Source: Lingula anatina
Lineage: Eukaryota > Brachiopoda > Lingulata > Lingulida > Lingulidae
Length of the DNA: 48,751 nt
Assembly: GCF_001039355.2 (NCBI RefSeq)
Contig: NW_019775930.1
Span: 51,634 to 100,384, forward strand
Direction: 5' to 3'
Both the position numbers and the translations under genes were made by a program. Positions 25,126 through 38,237 of the stretch are shown one piece after another; position 1 is the stretch's first letter; each line of letters begins with the position of its first letter. The notes below the pieces were generated by a model that was not told where the DNA came from, did no database searches, and worked only from the letters and a program-made list of their open reading frames with translations.

Positions 25126-27654
25126 AACAGACTACACAGATGAATTTTCCCCAGATTGTCATTTTCTATATGCTTCAAAATGCTCTCTGTAGCTATCAAT
25201 GCATTTTGTGAAATACATCTTTTTAAGCGATACCACTGAACTGCCTAAAGTTTTACTGTCTTAATTAAGGAGGGTAAAATATATTTCTATGAAGTAAGAG
25301 ATGGGGCATGTTGTTCTTAAATATAAGCAAACTTGTCTAACTCAACCTATAATAATATCATCTCTAAAAATTATCAGTTTGTTTTTCTGTAAAAAAAAAA
25401 TTCACCCGTCACTAAAATACTTTATATCTTAATCTAACACTGCAGTATTTTCTATCGTTAAAATTTAAATGGTGAAACAATCACAAAAGAGAAGTTGCAG
25501 AACCATACACACTGAGAGAAAGAGAGAGTGAAAGGAAGAGAAAGAGAGACTAAAACTTTGCTAATACTTCCACATTTGGTAGCTGAAATGGAGCACACAT
25601 AGAAATAACATCTTTCAAGAACATTATTTTCACATCTAAGCTCCTATCATCAGAATGACAGATCACAAGTAGAAATTGTTGCATGCAAGAAGGACGTCCA
25701 TACATACTGTATAGCTGGACAGCTTGCCCGACTTCTTTTTTTCCGCACGGATTTTCTGAAATTGTAGGGAAAATTGGGAAAAATGAAAATACCTACTCCT
25801 TCCTTAGCAATAAAAATCAAAACATCCGAAACGTCCCAATTAAGTGAAGAAGCCTATTAAAAACGTGATTTATATTTCAATAGCCTTATAGAACATATTC
25901 AGCATACAACTTGGTTTTTATCCAAAATATTCATAATTGTATAAATTCAGAAAGGGAGTGAAATAGTACATTCATGAAATGATAACAAGACAGAACATAC
26001 TGTATGGGGATCTGTTGTGACAATTTTCTAAACATTACCAGTATTTTTTTAGTTATATATACTGAAAAATATTGGATATGATTTTACTTTAAACAAATTT
26101 GACATAAATGTCAACATTTCATAACAATATCTAATTTACATAAAAATATAAATCCTTTAGAAATGCATGGAAAATATATGGCACATATCAAACACAGAAA
26201 GTTTGTGACAACAGATTTCATTTTTTTCCTTAATCTCATTTATGCTTTGCTTACACTTTCCAATTTTTTACTATCTACGGTTGGCTTGTATATTAATTTC
26301 AAGTTTATATAAAGTAAACTCCCCTTTCACTTTTGGAGAAAGGACTTTTTGTAATGAACCCTTGCGCACTGTTTTAAATAATACTTCTGCATGTTGCAAA
26401 GCAACATATTTCTCATGACCAAAGTACAGAATAGGAACAAAAAGGTTACAAATGTAGAGATGTCTTGTGTAGCACAGCAAATATTTTGTCTAAGAAGGTT
26501 TTGATATAAAAAATAACAAAGTGATCACGCTATTTAATATGCTCTGCAGTAGAGGCGAGTAAAATTGATGGTTAAAAGTATGATTCTGATTGCTAAATTT
26601 TGGAAAAAATGTTGCAAAATAAATAATTCAATCTGTGTATCATGTTAACCATATGATAATAAAAAACAGGCTGTTAACAAAATTCAAATCAGGTGCCAAC
26701 TGTTCAAATAAATAAATAAATAATGGTTCATTAAAAAAAAAAAAATTATGATTTTTGTATTCTTCACATGAAACTGTTATGCTTCTTTTCAATTCTTATC
26801 CATTTTATATTTTATAGAGTAAAAAGAAGAAACATAAAAACATTCTTTTGTCCAGAAAAAAATGGCATTCTTAAGAAACATCGAACTTGTCAGCCATGGC
26901 GGAAAAAAATCAGCATTTATTGATTTTTGCATCTTCTTGGTAATTAGAACAGGAACCAGCAAGTCTGCGAGGCATCATTTCAATTTTCCTTTTCACCAAT
27001 TGATATTGTCGTGATCTACTCCACTCTACATTGAATTATTCTAACTACGCATATCAGTCCATCATATTCAATTCCACTCTTTGGGTGCGCGTTATTCTTT
27101 TACTTTCAATTTCATGCTCAATTTCCACTTTTAAAAATGACCCTTTCACATGAAGTTAGAAATTGCACTGAGAGACCTCCCGAGTCATACCGAATAGAAA
27201 AGGGGGACTGTAAAAATTATAACAGTCAATGGCAGTAAGGACCTTAAAAGTCAGTCCTACATAAAATTCTTTTTTAAGTGTCTTAACCCTTGTGATTCCT
27301 CTTGATAAAAGACCAATGGTCAATAATACTTATTACTAAAAGATAAATTGTTTGCATAGCACATTCAGTGAATTCATTGGCATTACTTTTCAAACAGCAG
27401 CTGAAATTCTAAAAGGAATGCTCAGCCAAAACATGAAATTCTAGGTATGTGACACAGCTGAAGAGGGAGGACATTTGAAACATTAGTGTCAGTCACACAG
27501 GGTAAATAACCCTAAGAGCTTATGACTACAGAAAAGAACAAAATACTTTTTCAAATAACTGTCACAGTCAAGTGCACACAATGCAACTTGAACTGCCAGT
27601 TAAAAAAATCTACCAAGGCAACACCAAATAACTTGATTATACCAATCCTGGCAT

Positions 27655-28030
27655 CTAGGCATTGTTCGCCTAGACCCCAGTGCCGCCTCTGCTGTGCGAT
27701 AATCTGTTAGTCATATTGCGGTTTACAGGAGTCCCCCTCACAACCAATGAAATGTAACCCGGCCTGACAGCGGATAATGGTGGCACACGCCAGCAGACTC
27801 CACTTACACCTTTTTCATTCCTTTCACAAAAATGTCAGCAAACACTATTCAGCGTTAATAGAACTGAACTGAAAAGCCCGGCAAGCACGTGGTGTGGGGA
27901 TCTGAGCATGGTGAAAGGGTTTCAATAAAAAAGACCTGCACCTCTGCCAACCGGGGTTTTCTTGGTGTGCACTAAGAAGCATCCCCTGTTAAACAGATGG
28001 CCAGCCAAACTTTCATTGAAACCCACACGT
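27655..28030. promoter_or_regulatory. CpG-rich islet in the intron
   Basis: At least 12 CpG in about 375 bp, in an intron that otherwise has a handful per kilobase, with higher GC and a CACGTG E-box (about 27,888). No ORF, no inverted repeat. A candidate unmethylated enhancer, or an old insertion. Confidence 0.25.
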
Positions 28031-31000
28031 TGCATACCTTTGCATAGTACTGACCTAAGGCAGGGTTAATCTCTTCACAGGACGATACATTCTAAAACCT
28101 AAAGGCAATTAAATCTTGCTGAAAGCAGGAAAATATAGTTATAACCAACAGTTGACAGTTTATCAAGGACTTGTAAATATGTATTCTTCTTCAATGACAG
28201 TAGCTCGGCGGGCAGAACTGCACAGAGGACGCGTGGAGTGCGATGAAGTGCAAAAAACCAATCTGTTTACACAGACTTATTGAAACCCACATGCCTGTAA
28301 GCTTTATTCTTATTAGATAATCCATGTATTTTTTACTTCTTTCATTCAGTGCCATTAGTAAAGAAATAGTCTGAGCAGGAGTCAGGTACTGTAAGAGGAT
28401 ACTCGCCATTCTTTGCTTTGAAATAAAAAGGTAGAATTAAGGTGCAGTGTATTGAAAACAAGGGAAGAACAGGTAAAACTAGGAATCGATTTTTCAAAAA
28501 TTTGTTGAATAGCAGTAATTGCAAAATTATCACCTATCAGGTAGAGATCTGATGCAGAAATTTTTTTTTTTTTCCGTGATATTCAGGTAGTTTTCATGTG
28601 AGCCGGAAACTAACCTGTTGAGATTTCCAGACAAAAATACAAAGTCCCCGCTCAGGCTGAAAAGATGCCATAAAATACTACTGTCACTTGAGAGTGTAAT
28701 TTTTTTAAACTAACGTTCACAAATCTAGGCGTAGGAAGTTGGTTTAGAGTATCATAAATGCAATAAAAGGCTCTCAACGCATTTTTTTAAACATATTTTA
28801 CATTGTCATATAAAAGGTTTTTTTTTTCATTCTGAGTGAACTGCACACACACTTATACAGAAGTATGCCTACACACATGGCTGTTGACTCCATTCCCTCA
28901 TTTGACAAATTATTTACTGAAACTGCTCTACCACTTCTGTCTCTCTTTTTCCCCTCCCTTTCTACTTGACTAACTGAGATAGGCCATTGCTAATTCACAA
29001 GTAAGCCATTTAATTTGAATCCCAGCTCAAATCAACAAAAGAGATAAAATGCTACAATTCATTTTTTTCAGCATACAAAACTGCAGAATGCAGACTGGAA
29101 AAAGATTTGCCAAGCATTAATATTGTCAAAGGACTTCTTTTATCCTATAATAGCACTGAAAAGGAAAACGTTTGAATATCAGGTGTTTTAAATATGTACA
29201 ATAAAGTGAAAGCAAGCCTGACACTGTTTGCAACCAATTTACTGTCACTATCGCACGAGTAATTGGGGCCCCAGAAACCAAACAAAATCTAGTCCAAATT
29301 TATACTTCGGAACATGAGACATAGCAAACACATTTTCTTTTCAAAACTTGGCGTGCCACCAGTTAAATCGATGCCTCCAAATTACACCTTTACAGCAGTG
29401 CTAACAGTAATGTATTTCAGAGTGAAGGGACATACATTTTTATTTCATAAAAGAACACATCCAAAAGGATATTACTTTTTTCAACAGCATAGATATTATA
29501 TTTCCTTCTTAAAATTACAGGCAAAATGGAGATACTGAAGTGTTAAAATTAGAAACAGTTTCTTTTCCCTGTTTTTTGTTTCCTCTTACAACAGACATGT
29601 AACTGTCAGAGTGCATGATTTGTTTCTTGAGACTTTTGATTTTCACCTCTCAGAAATATAAGACTGTGATAATTTAAGGTGTATCAGACTTTCCCTAAAT
29701 AAATGCATTCACACAATCAAGTTCTCTTTCATAGAATTGCTTAAACAGAGCTCACACTTTATCTATGTAAATTAAGCTAATTATGAAAGTTCCAAGATAA
29801 AGAAGGCAAAGTGTTGTTGCTGGATATATACACCATATAGGAGAAAAAATCTGGATCATGTTTTTCATAATTTTCCCTTAATGCTCAATGTCAAGTTAAC
29901 TGATATCCCTTTGCCCCAAACAATATCCATTAACGTCTGTCGCAATTCTGACCCTGTGGGCACGGCCTTCAATTCTTCTTCTTCTTTTCTTTTTTAAAAT
30001 CTTCTAATATTGCTGCTTAAATGTTTTAGATTTGGGACGCATAAGTCATATTCTAAGGAATTAAAACAATTCTCACTTTACTGACACATAATTAACATCC
30101 TTTCTTTTGAATTTAACATTTACCTATATTCACAGAAAAAAATTACATAAAAAATTTCAAATTTTGTGCTGAAAATGTATGGAAAAAAAGCATAAAACAG
30201 AATAACCAAAATTAATTCTTAAAATACGCATGGACATTGCACTTATCATGTTGATAAAAATAAGTGAAACCTGATAGCAAAGTTGATCAAAATAAAAGAA
30301 AAAAAAACTAAGCATACGTGTACATTAGGCCACCTGGGAGGTGGTTTAAGTCATTTGAAAATGTCTAATTCTTTAAATCACTTAATGTGCAGGGAACCTT
30401 TAGGTGCTGTTAGCAGAAAAAAGTATTTTAACAGAAAGTGAAGACTAATGTATCAAGTAAAAGAAAGTCTAATTTTTTTTACTTGGCTTCAAGGGTAGAC
30501 ATTGCTGCATCAAATCAAGTCTTCGAGATAAGAAAAAAAATTGCATCTTATTGATGGAAGAGAAAGTATGTAATTCAATTTCAGAGGATGGCAAAAAACC
30601 TTCATTTTGTTTTTATACAAAAAGAGAAATAAGAATATTACAAAATGAATGCAAAGAGAGCGAAAATATATCAAAAACAGGATATGTTAGAGAAACGCCA
30701 ACATCAGCATTTTTTTACTTAAAAAAAAATGACAAAAACTCAAAATTTACCACAAATGCTTCCTCAGCCAGTCTCGATTAGAAGCTCTATTTTGCTTTAA
30801 AACTTTTTAGACTTAAAGAAAACAGGAAATTCAATCCATAGCAAATGGCCAGTTTTAAACAATTTGGTTTCCATCCACCTAATTTAAAAGCCCGTAGCTT
30901 ATACCAACATCATGAATGAACTAATTTCCCTTTCCTTTTCACTTAAGCTTTTAATAAACCTTTCAAGCTAAGGATCCTAAATGAATTAAGAGCTGCCGTG

Positions 31001-32214
31001 TCAAGTCTACTATAAAAAGTTTTCGAAGCATTTTGACAGGAAAATGTTATACTCATATTAAAATGTAACATATATCTTCATTTCAACTGTATAATTGATT
31101 CCGATTATGTCTTTAAAAAATTACACCAAATAACTTCATTACAGATGAATAAACAAACAAGAAAATGAAACAACCACCCAGCAACAAAAGTAATACAACT
31201 TGGTTATTCAGAAAGTGACAAATTATCATGTTTAAGAATCTAGGGAAATGATTTTGCAGAAGAAAATGTTCTACACCTAATCCCATGAGGGTAATTGAGA
31301 CTACCAGTCTACCTGATCTCAGTTTACCATTAATTTTTCAAATTCTGCAAAAATTAACTCTATGTACTATAATTCCAGCCATGGTTGAAATCGGGTCAAT
31401 AACACAGATAGTCAATTTAATTATGAGTTGACATAGTACATAAATGAGGGGAAGACAAAGGCACACCATATATATTTATCATATTCCAGTCCAATAACTT
31501 AGAATTTCACTCAAATTGAACCTCCATGGAAAGTCGTCAAATTTAAAGTCTCATATTTCAATTTGATATCGGTCTAATAAGACCTGCATGCAGTATAGAA
31601 TTTCAATGGTATTGGTTTTCTCAGACCTGCACACAGGTTTAAAATTTCAGTAACAATTCAACATGTTCTCGTATTCAGCTAATAATACCAAGCCTGGTGT
31701 CACTTTTTTGCGACTTATCCTTGAATTAATTTAGAGAGTTCTGACTTTTTAGAGATACAACTCTGCCAATAAGGCTCTGTGTAGCTCTCTACACATGCAG
31801 TGGGTACAGAAATGTCAACCATGTGCATTTATTTTCATTTTTCTTGTACTGTTTAGGGATGTTATACTTTTGTTAATACAATATGGACAATAGACCTACG
31901 CATTTAAGTACTGCCATGATTGTTGCCAACATTACAGATTGGCATAAAATGTTGCCGATACCCCCCCCCCCAAAAAAAAATATATAAAACAAAAATCTAC
32001 TCTAAAATCAGCAATTGAAACAAATGACACAATGAAACACATGAATTTCTACATTCTATTAATCCATTCTATATATATTTATTAATATTTTCAAAATTCT
32101 TCCACCAATTATATATACCCAGCAAACAAAATACATGAAGATTACCATGCAATAATTCGAATGTCAGAATAAAAATTAAAAAAATAAAATCCCATTAAAA
32201 ATAACCTCCGTGAA

Positions 32215-32480
32215 ATGTTGCTAGCCGTGGTCCGCCTGGTCCCCCAAGCCCTGACCTTCAACTTACAGCTGACGTTGTTGTAGCCTCACCACGGAATAAC
32301 CGCATTAAATGCCACGTGTTTCCCACCCTACTCTACAGACCAGGTACACATCGCAGGCCAGTGGCGCACTCCATATCTCCTGATTGAATTTCCCTCACTT
32401 TGTAATCTAATTACCGTGAATGAAAATCTGAGAGATAGTTGACAACCTGAGCTTTGGAGTATTCCTCGGAGAGTCGTGAG
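32215..32480. promoter_or_regulatory. CpG-rich islet with E-box and homeodomain-type motifs
   Basis: About 11 CpG in 265 bp, a CACGTG E-box near 32,313 and TAATCTAATTA near 32,403-32,413 (homeodomain-type core). No coding potential seen. A candidate intronic enhancer. Confidence 0.25.
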
Positions 32481-32759
32481 CTGGTAGGAATCAATATGTG
32501 ACAGATACCATCTCTTTTACTCATGTAGACACTCACTTGATTCTCCTGCTTTTCCCACCTGCTTTCCTGCCCGCCCTCTTCTATTGCCCTTCCTATTTCT
32601 ACACCAATCCAAAGATTTAATTTCTTCAAATTTGTTTCTTCCACTCAACTGACCTTGTCCGAGTATTTGGCTATAAGAAACTTACTTCAACACACACAGT
32701 TATACAAATAACTTTTGTGACTAGATTTTAGATGGCTAGATTTTACTAGTGGATGGCAA

Positions 32760-32802
32760 GCTCACCTCTGCTGAGTAGCCTTTCGATAGCTTCAGGGTGA
32801 GC
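32760..32802. repeat. 43-nt hairpin
   Basis: Outer stem GCTCACC / GGTGAGC, then CTGA / TCAG and AGC / GCT, with a 4-nt bulge, a 2-nt bulge and a 9-nt loop. It is too short and bulged for a typical microRNA precursor. Confidence 0.4.
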
Positions 32803-34007
32803 AAGGTCAAAATTGAACATTAAAGTGAATTTTATGTTTACACTTTTATACTGAATCCACATCTACAACCTTCTAAATAAACTCTCAGGTGTGCCTTTTC
32901 TCTTCCTTAAAAAATTTATTAATGGGCCGGTGTACTCTTTAAGCACAATCAACTACAAATCAAAGTAACAAACTTATGCCAGGAAAACTGAAGGCAATTT
33001 TACAGCAAATCTCTTTTATCTTTCATGCTATACATTAGCAGATAATCATGATAAAACCAACTTGTAGAAAAAAAATAACCTAGCTAAGAAAAACAATATA
33101 GTCTTTCTGGAAAAACAGTTAATAAGTTTTGATTTCAATTCAGCATATTATTTCTTATAAAAAGAACAACAACAGTAATGACGAAAAAAAACAACAATAA
33201 TCATAATAATAACAATCAAGGAAAATCCCTTAATTTTCTTTAAAGTAAAAACTGGGACACACAGTTCTTTCAAATTCTAAAATAGATATTACACAAAAGC
33301 CCCTTATATAAATAATTAAGCCAGCATTAAAAAGCAGAGTTTCACAATTATCAGACCATATCTATTGTCTGGAGGAAATTGTATTATTTCTTTTTGGGCT
33401 TTTTTTTTCACAACATAACATGGATATTGCAATTTCAGTGGCACCATCATTGAAATACCATTCCATAAAATGTATCAAACCAGCATATACCAACTGAATC
33501 TCCATTTATATGCAGACATGATTTTCTATCAATCAAACTAGAATAATGGTTAAAAGAAACAAAAGAGGCTGTGTAAATTTAACTATGAAATCAAGAACAC
33601 ATGGTGTATCAATATTTCAATTGATCAAAAAATTATGTTCGATGAAAAAAAAAACAAAGGGAAATATAGTCAAACATGGAACTGTCTGGACTAGCAGACA
33701 TTTTTTCTCTCTTCGCTCTCTGCGTATATAGTGGTCAACCAGGAACACAAGTATTGATTTTTTTGGATCAGCCATGTCGATGGTACATTATCATTTTTTT
33801 GCATGGCCAAGTAGCGGTCATTTTGATACAACAGGGAGAACAGGAAGGCGAATCACGATTTACACAATTTTGGTAAAAAGCAGGACCTAAATCATTTTAT
33901 AAACAGAGTTTACATTTACTGGGCCATGAAATAATTGCAAAAAAATTCACTTCTGATATTTTGCCATCTTGGTAGAACGTTTGAGTCATGCTGCAAGGTA
34001 TGATGAA

Positions 34008-34010
<3 letters not shown>

Positions 34011-34041
<31 letters not shown>
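34011..34041. repeat. (TC)n microsatellite
   Basis: About 15 pure units in the intron. Confidence 0.95.
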
Positions 34042-34044
<3 letters not shown>

Positions 34045-37000
34045 GCAATGATGTAATGTCTGTCTTTATACTGAGACACATGTGTCAAAGCCTCTTTAAG
34101 AAATGAGTCTAGATAATACTGCTGAATTAGGATAAATAGGAAATTACACAAATAAATTCAAATATCAATAACCAATTTTGTTTCAATAAACATTTTTGAG
34201 GATTTTTTATCCTTGACTTTTGAAGCGTCAAAATACATATACATACTATATATGCCTACATCTATCACCACTTTAAAAAGGAGTAAGAATGGAATAATTT
34301 GACAAATATTTCATATTTTGACAAGCATTTTCTGTCACATTCAAAACATTTTCAAGGGTGAGAGTGACTTTAACTTGCTTTTCTTATCATCATTACAAAT
34401 AGGGAAAAATGTATTTTGCAACTCATGAACAAGCTCTATGAACTAATACAATTTTCCTCCTTTTAATCAAAGAAATGATTAAGATTTTAGATTCAAGTCC
34501 CAAAACAGGATCTTCCATACTCATTTTCATCATCTTACCATGACATATTAGTTTAGAAATACAGCAGGCTGCTCCATATTCTTAGAAAAGAAAAAGGGCA
34601 GAAGAGAACAGAAGACACAGAACAAAAGACAAACGAGACTACTTTTTCGAACCAAGGGTTATGTCTGCCGCCATTCTTGCACTGGTCAGCCACACCGGTC
34701 TGGTTGTCAATGTTGACATGGAACCTAGCATGCAACACATTCATCTGTGGAAGGAAGATTGAAGCCAGAGCTGTGCACGACATACATATGAAGCCTGTTT
34801 CAAAGGCCAAGACACCGCATCAACCTTTTGATTGTTTAAGATCCACAACTGTATCCTCCTAAACCTTATACCTTGTAAGGCTATAATATACACCCAACAC
34901 ACATACACAAAAAGATACAAAATAAAAACAAATAAATAAAAATAAAATAAGCAAGATGAATGACATAATTCCCACCAAACAATCTCATCATTTTTTAAAA
35001 AATAAATATATAATTATATACTCAGCCATGGTTTAATTCCAATATTCTCAGCCATTGTTAAATTTCAAAAGTCCATTATCAATTAGGAGAAAATAAAAGA
35101 AAGAAACGAAGAAACCTCAAAAACAAAGGACAAAACAAAAGCCACAGAAACCAGACAAATAAAAACCCTTCAAAATTCCGTTTGTCATAGATGACAATGT
35201 AACTGACAGAGTTGTATGCCGTCTTATCTTCCCTAGCTTTCGGCAAACAAAATCGACTCCAACTTTTCTTTAGAGAAGTGAAACAGTAGTCTTTTTCACT
35301 AGATAGTATCACCATCAGGTGACCGAGTTCGACCTCCTTCTATTCTGATTTCAGATCCAAGTAATCGGCTGCATCTTTTCTCTTTCCCTGCAATGAGTAC
35401 TAGTAGGACTTTTAGAAAGAAAAAATCTATATTTAGGATGGTCTAATATATATTTAAACAGGAGTGCAAAGAAACGATGGATCGATACGAAATGGGATCT
35501 AGCTCTTTATGGTGAAGTTGGTCAACAACAACCCTGAGAAGTCTTCTTGCAAAAATCAAAATCAGACAATCAAAGAACTGCTACTGTTGCAGTGGCATTA
35601 GCATTTGATGTTGATACAATATTGACATTACCAGACGCAAAGTAACCATCATATTCGATCGCAGGGACGAATACTGAGCAGGCCAGAGCACCTCTGTCCG
35701 TTGTGCCCAGACATGGTGGGTGTTGGATCGAATCTTCACAAGTCTGCGCAAACATTCCCTGCTGCAATGGCTGCATTTATTTTCTAGTCAAAATGTCAAT
35801 TACCCATTTAATGAAAGCTATTGTTTTACTTCAGCCTAATTAGCACAGCCGCTCTGACCCAGACTGAAGGTGTGCCTGCACTTGGGCATAGAGCAGATAT
35901 CTCCAATGGTTTTTCCTATAGTATTGAATTGCTGAGTTTATCATGTTTCAAGGAAATCTTTTATTTTAGTGACATGCTATTTCTGAGTACATTATGCATG
36001 AAAGGAGAAGGCCATCTAATATTACAATTAAAATGTGAGACAGATATCCAGTTGAATTAGAGAGAGAGAGTGAAAAATATATCAATGAGACACATGCTTT
36101 GTTTAAGTTATTATTTCTGTCTGAATGTTTTGTTGAAACTTGAAGTTGATTTTGATAAGTCAATTTTTGTTCATAATGCTACTGTTGTATCATATACACA
36201 TGTATGTTTGTACTTGGGGGATTAGTATTTGATGACTGACACAGAATCAGACCTATCACAATTAAGTTTGACGCTAAAAAAGAAATGCATTCACGTTAAC
36301 AATGCGACGTATCTCTAAATCTTCTCAAACTGAATAATCAATGTCACAGAATCAAGGTAAAACTGGGGCACCTTTTCACTGAAATTCCAATAAAAGAGAT
36401 ACTAATAAAAGAGTGTGCGCGGTGTCTATAAACGGCTAATTTACAAAAAGACAATAACAACAACATGTTCTACTACATTTGCTACTAAAAATACTCCTTC
36501 TCTTACTACTACTACATTGTACTACTACTATTATACAGACCAGTAAAAGGGGGGGGGGGGAGGAGTGGGAGGGGTGCTAGAAAAAACTGCCTTTTGGACA
36601 GAAAATGGTCTACTCTGTATCAAATTTTGATTTAATTTCTATACCATTTCTGAAACTTGATCTACTACAGGGCTTAAAGATCATTCCCCTCCTTTTTTTA
36701 AAAGAAAGATAGCCTCCTTTAATAGTGCTGGCTATGTGCCTGCTCTATGTACTACCAATCTTACTACTGCTACTACTACCAATACTCATCCATCTAAAAT
36801 ACATTTTGCATTCTTTAAATATCCTCTTTCTTAGCTGTACAGTATCAATTACTGATAAAAATTTCCCTTTTCTGATCTCGCCTTTAGTACCACATAGTTG
36901 CATACATTCATTAACTTCAAATTTTGTTTATGTCCAGATAGAAAAATATTTGTACATGACCTTAAAAATAAATATTTCTCATAATTATACAATTTCTACT

Positions 37001-37649
37001 TATAACTTGTGAAATAAACCACAATAATAATTGTATTTAAAATAGATGAAGGATGAAATATCACCTAAGATCATCAGGCACACTTTTGAGTATCTTTTTC
37101 AGATAGCTCCAATCTGGTGACTTGATTATGCTATACAGTATCTTACATAATGAGAACAATTTGCAAAAGGGGAATCCTAACAAATGAGTTGAAACAGTGG
37201 CATTCTGACCAAAAAAATAAAATCAAATCTTAAAACAGAACAATGAATATTTGCATTTTTTTAAAAACATTAAATGTATACATACTAAAGCATAAGCCTG
37301 TAAAGTTAGCTATACAAGTGATTCATTATAGAAAAGAATGATGTCAGTTTGACCTTTTGGTCAAGAAATCATCTTCCTGACCTCTGTTTGACCACCGGAC
37401 ACTAGTTAACCTGGCCAAAGAACCAGAAAAGAAGAAGGTGAAAATGGTCTGCTAATATTTCACCCCAGATATTGATGGCCGGCTATGATCCTCTATAAAG
37501 TAACTGACCGAGTCATTCCCTTCCTATGGCAATATGGAATAAAGCTTCGCAGACAGGTGAAACTGATCTAATTATCACGCCCATGATTAATCAATGCAAG
37601 CTTATTTTTTCATGGAATTCTGCATTATTTTAGACATTTCTGGAGGCAA

Positions 37650-37650
<1 letters not shown>

Positions 37651-37707
<57 letters not shown>
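37651..37707. repeat. Compound (TG)n(AG)n microsatellite
   Basis: 18 TG units followed by about 10 AG units. Confidence 0.95.
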
Positions 37708-37710
<3 letters not shown>

Positions 37711-38212
37711 AAACAAAGTATCAAACAAAAAAATAAACAACCTCATGTTACATTTTCATGTATGGATGAAGATCCTGCGCATTTTCAGCCCCAAGTAATA
37801 TCAAACTTCTCTCATTCATCTATGTCAAGAGTTTAAGTCTCCTAATTTTATAACTGACTATGATATCGGAGAAAAATGTATCCAAGCAACAACATCTATA
37901 CCATATCACAGTATGGTATCCTACACTAATATTTCACAATTACAATGTATCATTTACTTTCCATCCTTCTGTTGATATTGCGATTTTCTCACTTGAACAT
38001 TTCAATAAAGTTGCATGTTTCTTATTAGACTTGCCAAACAATATTTTATACTTCATTTAAATCACTGGGTAGGCAACACATAACTGATCATGAGGAATCT
38101 AAAAACTTAAGTTTACAAGCTGGTGCTTTGATATAGATTAAGAAATATGGATTGATCAGCTTGAGGTGCACTTGGATAAGAATATTCAGGTATTCACGAA
38201 TAATTGCCTATT

Positions 38213-38237
38213 AAAAAAAAAAAAAAAAAAAAAAAAA
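38213..38237. repeat. Poly(A) run, 25 bp
   Basis: Uninterrupted A on the plus strand in the intron; a T run follows at about 38,363-38,379. Confidence 0.95.

Noticed and set aside
32759-32815. Possible miR-87-like microRNA (GTGAGCAA phrase in a hairpin)
   Set aside because: Only the seed-like heptamer matches; the rest of the mature sequence differs and the hairpin is too short and bulged.
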